Below, piece by piece: positions 6,731-14,370 of a DNA stretch of 16,170 nucleotides (positions are counted from its first letter, which is position 1; every line of letters starts with the position of its first letter). The stretch is from Acidimicrobiia bacterium (GTDB lineage Bacteria; Actinomycetota; Acidimicrobiia; Acidimicrobiales; Ilumatobacteraceae). The notes under the pieces are model-generated. The model did no database searches and was not told where the DNA came from. It saw only the letters and a program-made list of their open reading frames with translations. The position numbers were made by a program, and so were the translations under genes. The DNA is taken from positions 1-16,170 of the forward strand of contig RFMT01000246.1 of NCBI GenBank assembly GCA_009927565.1, in the 5' to 3' direction.

Positions 6731-7954
6731 ATGGCAGCCGTGGTTGCGAATTCACTACCTAAATCTCGAGTTTCAAAACGCCTTGCGGCGATTGCCGAGT
6801 CAGCAACATTGGCTGTTGATTCGAAAGCCAAGGCTTTGCAAGCCAAAGGTGAGCATGTAATCGGCTTTGGTGCGGGCGAACCCGATTTTCCGACACCCGA
6901 ATATATTGTCGAAGCAGCAGTGCGTGCGGCACGCGACCCGAAAGCACATCGATATACGCCTGCGGCAGGTTTGCCACCGTTGCGCGAAGCGATTGCAATC
7001 AAGACGAAGCGCGATTCGGGTTTTGAATGTGCGGCATCGCAAGTATTGGTGACCGTCGGCGGAAAGTACGCAGTTTTTGTAGCGTTCGCGGCTTTGTGCG
7101 ACGTGGGTGACGAAGTTATTTGCCCAGCACCGTATTGGACGACATACCCAGAGGCAATTGCACTCGCGGGTGGCGTGCCAGTCGTGATTGATACGACGCA
7201 AGAAACCGAATTTAAAGTAACTGTCGAACAACTCGAACGAGCAAAGACGCCGAAAACGAAGGTCTTGTTGTTCGTATCACCCGACAACCCGAGCGGTGCT
7301 GTTTATTCACGAGAAGAAACAATTGCGATTGGCAAATGGGCTGCGGCAAATGGTATTTGGGTCGTAACCGACGAAATTTACGAGCACCTGACTTATGGCA
7401 AACATGTTTTTACGTCGATGCCTACAGTTGTGCCCGAGATTGCTGATCGGTGCGTAATTGTCAATGGTGTAGCAAAGACTTATGCGATGACGGGCTGGCG
7501 TGTTGGCTGGATGATCGGGCCGCCAGATGTGATGAAAGCCGCTATTAATTTTCAAAGTCATACAACTTCAAATGTTTCGAATGTGGCGCAGTATGCAGCA
7601 TTGGCTGCAGTGTCTGGTGACTTGTCGGCAGTAGCGGTGATGCGCGAAAGTTTTGCGCGTCGCGGGGCGTTGATGCATTCGATGCTGAATCAGATCGCGG
7701 GTGTTAATTGCATGGCACCGCAGGGTGCGTTCTATTGTTTCCCGGATTTTTCTGGTTTGTTGAATCGCAGTTTGAGCGGTGTCGAGTCGGCGACCACACT
7801 TGAGTTGGCAGATGTGGTGCTTGATCGCGCCAAGGTTGCGTTCGTGCCAGGCGAGGCGTTTGGTTTGGCGCGCTATGCGCGGTTCTCGTTCGCGCTCGGT
7901 GATGATGACTTGCGTGAAGGCATAAATCGTCTTGCGAGTTTCGTCAACGGCTAG
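6731..7954 (+). CDS. Class I pyridoxal-phosphate aminotransferase (aspartate aminotransferase-like)
   Basis: Fold-type I aminotransferase of 407 residues, most like the bacterial aspartate/prephenate aminotransferase group. Motifs are GFGAGEPDFPTPEYI, YTPAAGLPPLREAIA, the PLP-phosphate region TVGGKYAVF, PAPYWTTYPE, SPDNPSGAVYS (Asn-Pro motif), VTDEIYEHLTYG, the Schiff-base lysine in GVAKTYAMTGWRVGW (Lys 249, codon 7475-7477), and the C-terminal ARYARFSFALGDDDL with the carboxylate-binding Arg. The start is taken at the ATG at 6731 (MAAVVANSLPKSRVSKRLA), because the 11 codons before it are not family-like and run towards the divergent PAC2 promoter. No Shine-Dalgarno sequence is visible. Substrate preference cannot be read from the sequence. 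It probably has its own promoter in the 47-base gap to the PAC2 gene. Confidence 0.88.
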   Translation: MAAVVANSLPKSRVSKRLAAIAESATLAVDSKAKALQAKGEHVIGFGAGEPDFPTPEYIVEAAVRAARDPKAHRYTPAAGLPPLREAIAIKTKRDSGFECAASQVLVTVGGKYAVFVAFAALCDVGDEVICPAPYWTTYPEAIALAGGVPVVIDTTQETEFKVTVEQLERAKTPKTKVLLFVSPDNPSGAVYSREETIAIGKWAAANGIWVVTDEIYEHLTYGKHVFTSMPTVVPEIADRCVIVNGVAKTYAMTGWRVGWMIGPPDVMKAAINFQSHTTSNVSNVAQYAALAAVSGDLSAVAVMRESFARRGALMHSMLNQIAGVNCMAPQGAFYCFPDFSGLLNRSLSGVESATTLELADVVLDRAKVAFVPGEAFGLARYARFSFALGDDDLREGINRLASFVNG

Positions 7955-7961
7955 ATAGTTC

Positions 7962-7970
7962 TGCTAGGGT
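7962..7970 (+). promoter_or_regulatory. Candidate extended -10 for the B12 operon
   Basis: TGCTAGGGT fits an extended -10 (TGN followed by TANNNT) and ends just before the first pairing element of the riboswitch, so transcription starting around 7976-7978, or slightly earlier, would give an almost complete leader. No clear -35 is seen. GTCAAC at 7943-7948 is at a suitable distance but weak. Confidence 0.35.
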
Positions 7971-7971
7971 C

Positions 7972-8142
7972 GTGGCGTTGCAGCAATAGTTGCAATGTGT
8001 CAAACCTAGCGAAGTCCGGTGAAATTCCGGCACTGTCCCGCAACGGTAATTCACTGAAATCGCAATTTTGCGAAGTCTTTGATTAGTCCGGTCGCCTCGG
8101 TCGAGCACCAACCTAAAAAGTCCCCGAGTGAGGGACAGGAGG
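7972..8142 (+). ncRNA. Cobalamin (B12) riboswitch leader of btuFCD
   Basis: Adenosyl- or other cobalamin-sensing leader RNA. The conserved core is plain: hairpin TCCGGTGAAATTCCGG (8015-8030) runs directly into CACTGTCCCGCAACGGTAA (8031-8049), and a B12-box-like segment AGTCCGGTCGCCTCGG follows at 8085-8100. GGCG at 7974-7977 can pair with CGCC at 8093-8096 to close the core. Two small peripheral hairpins are TTGCA/TGCAA (7978-7982 with 7991-7995) and TCGCA/TGCGA (8060-8064 with 8069-8073), so the peripheral arm is short. Downstream, GTCCC/GGGAC (8120-8124 with 8132-8136) abuts the Shine-Dalgarno AGGAGG. No U-tract follows that hairpin, so control is probably on translation. The boundaries are approximate. 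Confidence 0.9.
8137..8142 (+). promoter_or_regulatory. btuF ribosome binding site in the riboswitch expression platform
   Basis: AGGAGG directly follows the 8120-8136 hairpin and lies eight bases before the ATG at 8151. An ATG at 8145 is too close at two bases. GAGG within it can pair with CCTC of the B12 box (8095-8098), a possible way to hide it. Confidence 0.7.
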
Positions 8143-8150
8143 AAATGGAA

Positions 8151-9113
8151 ATGAAAGTACTAACTCGGGCCGGCTATGCCGGTCTTTTTGTTTGTGCGGC
8201 AACATTGTTTGCTGCATGTGGAGGGTCGGATGGCTCTTCTGAAACAACAGTCATGGCGACTGAAACCACAATCGCTGAGGCGACCTATCCGGTGACTGCA
8301 GGCGGGTTAACCCTCGAAGCACAACCAATGCGAATCGTTTCGCTTTCGCCAACACACACCGAGATGCTTTATGCCATCGGTGCCGGTGACCAAGTTGTCG
8401 CCGTAGATGAGTATTCGAATTTTCCGACAGAGGCAGTAGCGCTCGGCACGAAACTTTCGGGGTACGAACCCAACGTCGAATCAATTGCCGGCTATCAGCC
8501 AGACCTCGTTGTGATTTCGTATGATCCGGGCAATCTTGTCGAGCAGTTGAATGCTCTCGATATTCCGGTTTACATTGGTAACGGAGCATCGAGTCTCGAA
8601 CAGTCTTACGAACAGATCGAACAACTCGGGGCCCTGACTGGCCACCTTGACGCTGCAGTGCAACTGACAAGCCAGATGCAAACAGATATTGAGGCTGCAG
8701 TTGCAGCCTCAGCTGCGTCGACGACTGCAATGGGTGAACCGATTACATATTTTTATGAACTCGATAACACCTATTACACGGTGACTTCGAATACTTTTGT
8801 TGGTCAGATCTTTAAGTTATTTGGTCTTGAAAATATTGCGGATGGAGTGGAAGAAGGCAATGATTATCCGCAACTTTCGAGCGAAGTAATTGTTTCCAAA
8901 AATCCGACAATGATTTTTCTTGCCGATACCAAATGTTGCGCACAAACGCCTGAAACTGTTGCTGTGCGTGATGGATGGCAAAAAATGGATGCAGTCGTGA
9001 ACAAAAACATCGTGCAACTTGATGATGACATTGCTTCACGCTGGGGACCACGTGTAGTCGAACTCGCAAAGAGCGTTAGTGATGCTCTTGTATTAGTTTC
9101 AGCAGGTAAATAG
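8151..9113 (+). CDS. btuF: Cobalamin-binding lipoprotein BtuF
   Basis: Extracellular B12-binding component of an ABC importer, 320 residues. The start at the ATG at 8151 is set by AGGAGG eight bases upstream. The frame is open further up, but that is riboswitch RNA. There is a lipoprotein signal with lipobox LFAAC (Cys 23), then a Gly/Ser/Thr-rich linker (24-45). The BtuF-type periplasmic binding fold begins at RIVSLSPTHTEMLYAIGAGD (61-80) and includes VDEYSNFP and PDLVVISYDPGNLVEQL. A vicinal Cys pair (TKCCAQTPE) occurs near the C-terminus, as in several actinobacterial BtuF-like proteins. Siderophore or haem binding would be the alternative for this fold, but the riboswitch directly upstream makes cobalamin the probable ligand. 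It is followed six bases later by btuC. Confidence 0.9.
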   Translation: MKVLTRAGYAGLFVCAATLFAACGGSDGSSETTVMATETTIAEATYPVTAGGLTLEAQPMRIVSLSPTHTEMLYAIGAGDQVVAVDEYSNFPTEAVALGTKLSGYEPNVESIAGYQPDLVVISYDPGNLVEQLNALDIPVYIGNGASSLEQSYEQIEQLGALTGHLDAAVQLTSQMQTDIEAAVAASAASTTAMGEPITYFYELDNTYYTVTSNTFVGQIFKLFGLENIADGVEEGNDYPQLSSEVIVSKNPTMIFLADTKCCAQTPETVAVRDGWQKMDAVVNKNIVQLDDDIASRWGPRVVELAKSVSDALVLVSAGK

Positions 9114-9119
9114 CCCGAA

Positions 9120-10184
9120 ATGTTACGCGCCGACGATAATTTCGCGCCGCGTGCAGGGACACGGGTCGCTTATTTATCGTTGGTGAGTTTCGCTCTGCTC
9201 ACCATTGCGGTTCTGGTCGGAACAATGATTGGTCCGGCCGGGCCGCAATGGTGGCGAGTGCCGATCGAGTTAGCCAACCGCTTGCCGTTGATTTCGGCAA
9301 ACAGTGGTGTATCGCCCGAAGAGTGGAATATTGTCTGGCAAATTCGAATGCCAAGAGTTGTGTTGGCGGTGCTTGTTGGTGCGATGCTTTCGGTAGCGGG
9401 CGCAAGTTATCAAGGGGTGTTTCGTAACCCATTGGTCGACCCATATTTGTTGGGTGTTGCCGCCGGCGCCGGACTCGGCGCGACACTTGTTTTTACATTG
9501 CGCAGATCGGCAACCGAGAATTGGTTGATTGATCCGTTACCGATGGCTGCATTTGTTGGTGGGCTTGTTGCCGTTTTTGCAACTTACATGATCGGCAACT
9601 CGTTTAGTAAGGCACGATCGAGTGCAACTTTAGTGTTGGCGGGTATTGCAGTTACGTCGTTGACGACAGCGATTCAAACTTTTGTGTTGCAACGCAATAA
9701 CGATGTCGTGCGCCAGGTTTACAGTTGGATTTTGGGTCGGCTGTCGAGCGCAACATGGGGAGATGTGCGGTTGATTATGCCGTACGTCGTGTTTAGTTGC
9801 GGCGTTTTGTTGATGCACCGGCGCTTGTTGGATGTATTGCGGGTTGGCGATGATGAAGCAACCGCACTCGGCATGAACATTCGGCGAGTACGACTTACTG
9901 TTGTTTTGGCAGCGACATTAGGTACGGCAGCGGCTGTTGCGGTTAGTGGCTTGATTGGTTTTGTCGGCATAATCGTGCCTCACACAGTGCGTTTGATCGT
10001 GGGTTCGAGTTATCGACGCGTGTTGCCGATGAGTATTTTGTGCGGCGCGATTTTTTTGGTTTTGGCGGATATCCCAAGTCGCGTGTTGGCCGACCCTGCT
10101 GAAACACCGATCGGCGTAGTGACGGCATTTTTCGGCGCACCGTTCTTTTTGTTGTTGCTGCGAGTGCGAAAGAATCAAGCATGA
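9120..10184 (+). CDS. btuC: Cobalamin ABC transporter permease BtuC
   Basis: FecCD/BtuC-family permease of 354 residues that forms the membrane channel with BtuD. After a short polar N-terminus there is a first membrane segment (about 17-38), and then the family core IRMPRVVLAVLVGAMLSVAG (75-94) and YQGVFRNPLVDPYLLG (97-112). Further conserved parts are LAGIAVTSL, SWILGRLSSATWGD, LGMNIRRVR (the cytoplasmic coupling loop), GLIGFVGIIVPHTVRLIVGSSYRR, and ADPAETPIGVVTAFFGAPFFLLLLR near the end. About ten hydrophobic segments are expected. It starts six bases after btuF and overlaps btuD by four bases (ATGA). Confidence 0.92.
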   Translation: MLRADDNFAPRAGTRVAYLSLVSFALLTIAVLVGTMIGPAGPQWWRVPIELANRLPLISANSGVSPEEWNIVWQIRMPRVVLAVLVGAMLSVAGASYQGVFRNPLVDPYLLGVAAGAGLGATLVFTLRRSATENWLIDPLPMAAFVGGLVAVFATYMIGNSFSKARSSATLVLAGIAVTSLTTAIQTFVLQRNNDVVRQVYSWILGRLSSATWGDVRLIMPYVVFSCGVLLMHRRLLDVLRVGDDEATALGMNIRRVRLTVVLAATLGTAAAVAVSGLIGFVGIIVPHTVRLIVGSSYRRVLPMSILCGAIFLVLADIPSRVLADPAETPIGVVTAFFGAPFFLLLLRVRKNQA

Positions 10185-10963
10185 GCACACTCGGATTCTG
10201 CAACTTATCGATTGCCTACGACGGCATGATTGCGGTCAACGGTTTTAATGACATTTTGCATTCGGGTGAGTGGTTATGTTTGATCGGCCCGAACGGTGCC
10301 GGCAAATCGTCTGTGTTGAGGGCGGCGGCGGGATTGGTCAAGTATTCGGGTTCTGTGGCGATCGACCAACAAGAGATACCCGCCACATCGGCAAAGTGGC
10401 GCGCCCGACATATTGCGTTCGTGCCGCAGACGCCATTGATGCCAGAAAACATGTCTGTTTATGAATACGTGTTGTTGGGTCGTAATCCGTATATAAAACA
10501 TTTTTCTTCTGAGTCGATGCATGACAAACAAGTGATCGACAAAGTTTTGACGCGACTTGACTTGACAGAGTTCAGAAAGCGAATGGTCGGCACACTGTCT
10601 GGTGGAGAGCGCCAACGAATTGTGATTGCACGCGCGCTTGCGCAAGAAGCACCAGTGTTGCTACTCGATGAGCCCACGGCGGCACTCGATATCGGTCATC
10701 AACAACAAGCGCTAGAACTAGTCGACGACTTGAGGCGTGAGCGAGGTTTGACCGTTGTCTCAGCGATGCATGACTTGACGCTTGCAGGATTGTACGCAGA
10801 TCGACTCGTGCTTATGCACCATGGTTCGAGTGTTGCGTCAGGTGATGCTCAGAGTGTTTTGCGATCTGAGACACTCGCCGAGTTCTACGGTGTATCGGCC
10901 CGAGTGCATCATGAGGCTGATGGCACCGTAGTCGTTATTCCGCAGAGAGCGAACAGCAACTAG
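10181..10963 (+). CDS. btuD: Cobalamin ABC transporter ATP-binding protein BtuD
   Basis: ATPase of 260 residues energising BtuC. Motifs are Walker A GPNGAGKSS (36-44), Q-loop Gln 83 in FVPQTPLMPENM, signature LSGGERQR (139-146), Walker B VLLLDEPTAALD (159-170) and H-loop His 197 in SAMHDLTLAG. YEYVLLGRNPY (94-104) is typical of the FecE/BtuD class. The C-terminal tail (SETLAEFYGVSARVHHEADG) matches the FepC/BtuD group. Its start is coupled to btuC. The next gene starts after ten bases, so readthrough is likely. Confidence 0.9.
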   Translation: MSTLGFCNLSIAYDGMIAVNGFNDILHSGEWLCLIGPNGAGKSSVLRAAAGLVKYSGSVAIDQQEIPATSAKWRARHIAFVPQTPLMPENMSVYEYVLLGRNPYIKHFSSESMHDKQVIDKVLTRLDLTEFRKRMVGTLSGGERQRIVIARALAQEAPVLLLDEPTAALDIGHQQQALELVDDLRRERGLTVVSAMHDLTLAGLYADRLVLMHHGSSVASGDAQSVLRSETLAEFYGVSARVHHEADGTVVVIPQRANSN

Positions 10964-10973
10964 TTTGTAATAG

Positions 10974-11645
10974 ATGTCTGAGTCTGATCAGCGCAAATTT
11001 GCCAACACGTTGAATGAGCATGTTTCGGGTTGTGCTGCCGCACATCAGCGATTGCTAAGCGCACTCGAGAACCTGACTGACGAACAATGTCGTGAAGATT
11101 CGTTACTGCCGAATTGGTCACGCGGACATGTGTTGACACATTTGGCACGCAATGCAGACAGCCATGTGAATTTATTGCAAGCGGCCGTGCGTGGAGAAGT
11201 GGGTGAGCAATATCCGAGTGTTGAAAAACGCAACGGCGATATCGAGAGTGGTTCGACAAGAAGCGCCGAAGAGTTGGTTATGGATCTGCGCCTCAGCATT
11301 TACGGTCTTGAAGCGGCTTGGGCGAGCGCTAACGAAAAAGCATGGCAGGGCCAAGGGCGAAATTTGAGCGGTCGGGTCATTGAAATGTCGTCGTTGGTTT
11401 TCTTGCGTTGGCGCGAAGTCGAGATTCATCATGCGGATTTGAACTTGGGCTTTGGTTACGACAACTTAACACCGTTGTATGTGCGACTTGAACTAGATCA
11501 GCAGATCATGTTGTGGCGTAGCCGCAAGCCGATGGGGATGACTGAGCTGCCAGATATTGCAAAAAAGTTGTCTCCATCGCAACGTTTGGCGTGGTTGATG
11601 GGTCGCGTTGAAGTTGATGGTCTGGCTAAACCTGAACCGTTGTGA
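10974..11645 (+). CDS. Maleylpyruvate isomerase family, mycothiol-dependent (DinB superfamily)
   Basis: A 223-residue protein of the mycothiol-dependent maleylpyruvate isomerase (MDMPI) family, with an N-terminal DinB-like four-helix bundle. Motifs are LLPNWSRGHVLTHLARNADS (44-63), carrying the first expected metal ligand, His 56, and LRWREVEIHHADLNLG (144-159), which supplies the Glu (148 or 150) and His (152 or 153) ligands. Known family: C. glutamicum MDMPI binds zinc with a His-Glu-His set and uses mycothiol to isomerise maleylpyruvate. Many relatives have unknown substrates, and this neighbourhood gives no aromatic-degradation context, so the true reaction is not known. It starts 10 bases after btuD with no visible Shine-Dalgarno sequence and overlaps the next gene by four bases. 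Confidence 0.82.
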   Translation: MSESDQRKFANTLNEHVSGCAAAHQRLLSALENLTDEQCREDSLLPNWSRGHVLTHLARNADSHVNLLQAAVRGEVGEQYPSVEKRNGDIESGSTRSAEELVMDLRLSIYGLEAAWASANEKAWQGQGRNLSGRVIEMSSLVFLRWREVEIHHADLNLGFGYDNLTPLYVRLELDQQIMLWRSRKPMGMTELPDIAKKLSPSQRLAWLMGRVEVDGLAKPEPL

Positions 11646-13279
11646 GGAGGCTCTTTAGATTTGGTTTTGTTGCCGCGATATTTGTTTGCGCCAGCGTTGC
11701 AGGTGCGAGCGAAGTAGTTGAGGCTCATGCCGGATTGAAATCGAGCGAACCGCCGGCTTCGTCGGTTTTGGAACAATCACCGAAAGAGATTGTGCTTAAG
11801 TTTGGTGAGGCAGTTGAAGTTTCATTCGGCAGCATCAGATTGTTCGACTCAAACTCAAAACTGGTCGTGTTACCGATGCCGAATTATGTAGAAGTGAACG
11901 GTGCGACCGATGCCAAGTCGGTTCGAGTTGATATACCTGAATTGCAGCCAGGAAGTTATTTGGTTGTTTGGCGAGTCGTGTCTGCAGATAGTCACCCCGT
12001 GCAAGGGGCTTTCGCATTTCAAATCGGCACAAAAGGCGTGAACCTTGAGAGACTGAGCGAAGAAATTTTGGCCTCAAGCAACGCACCATACCTCGTGAGG
12101 TTGATGATGGGTTTTGCACGATGGCTGAGCTTTTTGGGTGTGGTGGCGATGATCGGTGCAATGTTGCTTGCAATTCAAATCGCAGTTCATTCGCGCATTG
12201 ACAAAATAATTTTTGGTTCGTGGATTACTGCATTTATTGGCTCTACTTTGGTGTTGCTACTTCAGGCGCCATACGCGTTGGGTCAAGCGATGAGTGTTGG
12301 TGAAATTTTTGATGCTGTTGATGAGGTTGTGCGGACACGCCTTGGCACTTGGCTTGTTGTGCGCGGCATTATTTTGTTGGCGTTTTTGGTGTTGATTAAA
12401 CAGCGGATTCTGCACAATAAACCGACTTATCGGATGGTGGCAATTCCTTTGGTCGTCGGATTATTCGCCACTTTTTCAATATCTGGTCACCCCGGGATGC
12501 GTCAGTTTTCTGCGTTGAGCATTGGTACCGACATCGTGCACTTCTTGTCTGTTTCGGCGTGGATGGGCGGTCTGGTGACAATGGTTTTGCTCGGACGAAA
12601 ATGGCAGACCGAGTCACCCGATGTGATTTCGTGGTTTTCATTTACCGCGACGATCTCGATGCCGATAATGGTGGCAACAGGTGTTGCCCAAGCATGGCGC
12701 ATGATGGAAGGTTTTCAGAACATTTTTTCGACGACATATAGCGTTATTTTGAGTGTCAAAGTTCTGTTAGTGATAGTTGCGATTGCCGCCGGCACTCGGG
12801 CTCGTCAATTGTTTAAATCTAAAAAAGTTGATCAGCAAGACTTGAGAGAAGTCAAGTTCTCTAGAACTGTTATTGCTGAGAGCATGATTGGCGTTACAGT
12901 TTTGGCTGTGACTGCAGCGCTCGTTTCGGTGCCACCTTTGTCGGTTAGCAATGCGGGGGCCTTCGAAGCGTCAGTTGTGCAGGCAAATGTGATCGCTGAT
13001 ATTCGAGTAACCCCTGCGCGGGTCGGCGAAGTCGAAGTGCACATTTTGTTTTCGCCACCAGGCGGTGCCTTGCAATCGATTACACAAGCAACGGCACGAA
13101 TTTCTCTAGACGCTGAAGAGATACCAGCAATACCGATTGATGTGCGGCTTGTCGGCACCAATCACTTTCAGGCGGATCTGCTCGTGCCGCGCGCTGGCGA
13201 TTGGCTACTAGAGATTTTCGTCAATTCAGAACCCGGTCAGAGTCTGCGGTTTAGCACCGTGGTGGCGATAAACAATTAA
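11642..13279 (+). CDS. CopC-CopD copper resistance/uptake fusion with C-terminal beta domain
   Basis: A 545-residue three-part membrane protein. A signal peptide ends at VEA (residue 28), leaving His 29 (HAGLKSSEP) as the mature N-terminus, the usual Cu(II) ligand of CopC. The CopC domain runs to about 128 with KEIVLKFGEAVEVSFGSIRL and SADSHPVQGAFAF (His 118, the other conserved ligand position). Eight or so membrane segments of CopD follow (about 150-430), with conserved SGHPG (281-285), HFLSVSAWMGGL (300-311) and a TGVAQAW segment. A soluble C-terminal domain (about 440-545) resembles the YtkA/FixH-like tail of actinobacterial CopC/CopD proteins. The GTG start overlaps the preceding TGA (GTGA), and no other in-frame start exists nearby. 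It probably handles copper at the envelope. The direction of transport cannot be told. Confidence 0.87.
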   Translation: MRRLFRFGFVAAIFVCASVAGASEVVEAHAGLKSSEPPASSVLEQSPKEIVLKFGEAVEVSFGSIRLFDSNSKLVVLPMPNYVEVNGATDAKSVRVDIPELQPGSYLVVWRVVSADSHPVQGAFAFQIGTKGVNLERLSEEILASSNAPYLVRLMMGFARWLSFLGVVAMIGAMLLAIQIAVHSRIDKIIFGSWITAFIGSTLVLLLQAPYALGQAMSVGEIFDAVDEVVRTRLGTWLVVRGIILLAFLVLIKQRILHNKPTYRMVAIPLVVGLFATFSISGHPGMRQFSALSIGTDIVHFLSVSAWMGGLVTMVLLGRKWQTESPDVISWFSFTATISMPIMVATGVAQAWRMMEGFQNIFSTTYSVILSVKVLLVIVAIAAGTRARQLFKSKKVDQQDLREVKFSRTVIAESMIGVTVLAVTAALVSVPPLSVSNAGAFEASVVQANVIADIRVTPARVGEVEVHILFSPPGGALQSITQATARISLDAEEIPAIPIDVRLVGTNHFQADLLVPRAGDWLLEIFVNSEPGQSLRFSTVVAINN

Positions 13280-13734
13280 GAAAGTTTTCGAACGACCAAG
13301 TGATGAGGCATTTGGGTGACACCCTCAGTGAAGCCGTCACCGACTGAGATGAACTTGTTGCCCAAATAAAAGTTGAGCGCCGAGTCACGGGCCTTAGCCC
13401 AAACGTATTTGGCATCGCGAGTTTTAGCGTGGGTTATTCCGGCTTCAAGAAGTATTTTGCCAAGCCCAGACCTCTGATGTTCAGTTGCGACTGCCATACC
13501 TCGAAGTTGAATTGCTTTTGCTGACGGATCGTCCTGCCATGGGTTGACGACCCAAGTTGAAGTGGCAATCAAGACTTTGTCTTGGTCGAAGACGCCCAAA
13601 TGAACTGTGCCTTGCTGCGAATCTTCGGCGTATTTTGGGTCGCTAGTCGGTGTGTCGGCGCGCAAAACCGCGATGCGCAAAGCATAAGTTTCTTCGGTCG
13701 CAATTTTTACGACTCGAAAATCATGTTCAGTCAC
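13276..13734 (-). CDS. GNAT family N-acetyltransferase
   Basis: A single-domain acetyltransferase of 152 residues. Acetyl-CoA motif A is visible as QLRGMAVATEHQRSGLGKILLEAG (76-99), with the Q-x-x-G-x-G/A pyrophosphate loop as QRSGLG. A later NFYLGNKFISVGD segment (121-133) corresponds to the usual FY-x-x-x-GF strand, and PHHLVVRKL ends the domain. The start is a GTG three bases after the thiQ stop, so it is the last gene of the thiamine-transporter transcript. Its stop codon overlaps that of the convergent copCD gene in TTAA. The acetyl acceptor is unknown. A role in thiamine or pyrimidine metabolism is possible only by neighbourhood. Confidence 0.85.
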   Translation of the reverse strand: MTEHDFRVVKIATEETYALRIAVLRADTPTSDPKYAEDSQQGTVHLGVFDQDKVLIATSTWVVNPWQDDPSAKAIQLRGMAVATEHQRSGLGKILLEAGITHAKTRDAKYVWAKARDSALNFYLGNKFISVGDGFTEGVTQMPHHLVVRKLS

Positions 13735-13737
13735 GAT

Positions 13738-14370
13738 TTATGAGATTAGTTGTCGCAAGTCGAGAACTCGGTCGGCAAACGCTGATGCTTCGGTTTTGTC
13801 GTGAGTGACGTGCAAGACAGTTGTGCCACGAGCGCGTAACAATTTGCTGAGATCTTCAAGTAGGCGACCGTGCAGGTCGATGTCTAATCCGGTTAGCGGT
13901 TCGTCGAGCAGCAGAACTTGAGGCTCGGCGATTAAGGCGCGTGCAACTGCCACTCGCTTCGCTTCGCCACCCGACAGATTGATGACTGTTCGGTCGAGTA
14001 GGTGCATAAGCCCGACGAGAGACAGAGCTTCGCGCACTTTTTGATCCGCAATTTGTTTGGAGACACGTTTGATCTTTAACGAGTATGCAATGTTTTGACC
14101 AACGGTCAGGTGCGGAAACAGCTGGTTGTCTTGAAACACCAAACCGATGTTGCGCAAATGGGCCGGCCGGTTGGTTATGTCTTGGCCATCGAGACGAATG
14201 ACGCCAGCGCTGATCGATTCGAGACCGGCGATGCAGCGCAGCAAAGTTGTTTTGCCAGAACCGCTAGGGCCAGTGAGCGCCACGATCTCTTGGTGTTGAA
14301 TCGTGAGAGAGAGATTTGCGAAGAGTTGGGACGAGTCGTAAATTACTGAAACTTTGTCGATTTCAAGCAT
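13738..14370 (-). CDS. thiQ: Thiamine ABC transporter ATP-binding protein ThiQ
   Basis: Cytoplasmic ATPase of 210 residues, short as expected for ThiQ because it lacks the regulatory C-terminal domain of iron or polyamine ATPases. Motifs are Walker A GPSGSGKTT (34-42), Q-loop Gln 80 in GLVFQDNQLFPHLTV, signature LSGGEAKR (132-139), Walker B VLLLDEPLTGLD (152-163) and H-loop His 190 in HVTHDKTEA. The LSGGEAKR form, in place of LSGGQQQR, is common in ThiQ-like proteins of actinobacteria. The ATG lies inside the end of thiP (8-base overlap), so the two are translationally coupled. A ferric-iron importer ATPase is the alternative, but the short length and the ThiB-like neighbour favour thiamine. 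Confidence 0.82.
   Translation of the reverse strand: MLEIDKVSVIYDSSQLFANLSLTIQHQEIVALTGPSGSGKTTLLRCIAGLESISAGVIRLDGQDITNRPAHLRNIGLVFQDNQLFPHLTVGQNIAYSLKIKRVSKQIADQKVREALSLVGLMHLLDRTVINLSGGEAKRVAVARALIAEPQVLLLDEPLTGLDIDLHGRLLEDLSKLLRARGTTVLHVTHDKTEASAFADRVLDLRQLIS

Noticed and set aside
6684..6755. N-terminal extension of the PAC2 protein over the divergent gene
   Set aside because: The extra residues are not family-like and overlap the aminotransferase start. The ATG at 6683 begins the conserved part.
7963..8010. GCTAGG/CCTAGC as a riboswitch stem
   Set aside because: The left arm overlaps the best -10 candidate and is probably not transcribed. It may be coincidence.
8120..8136. Intrinsic terminator in the B12 leader
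   Set aside because: The hairpin has only five base pairs and is followed by a Shine-Dalgarno and start codon, not a U-tract.
8079..8150. N-terminal extension of btuF from a TTG at 8079
   Set aside because: This part is riboswitch RNA. The ATG at 8151 has a correctly spaced AGGAGG and gives a clean lipoprotein signal.
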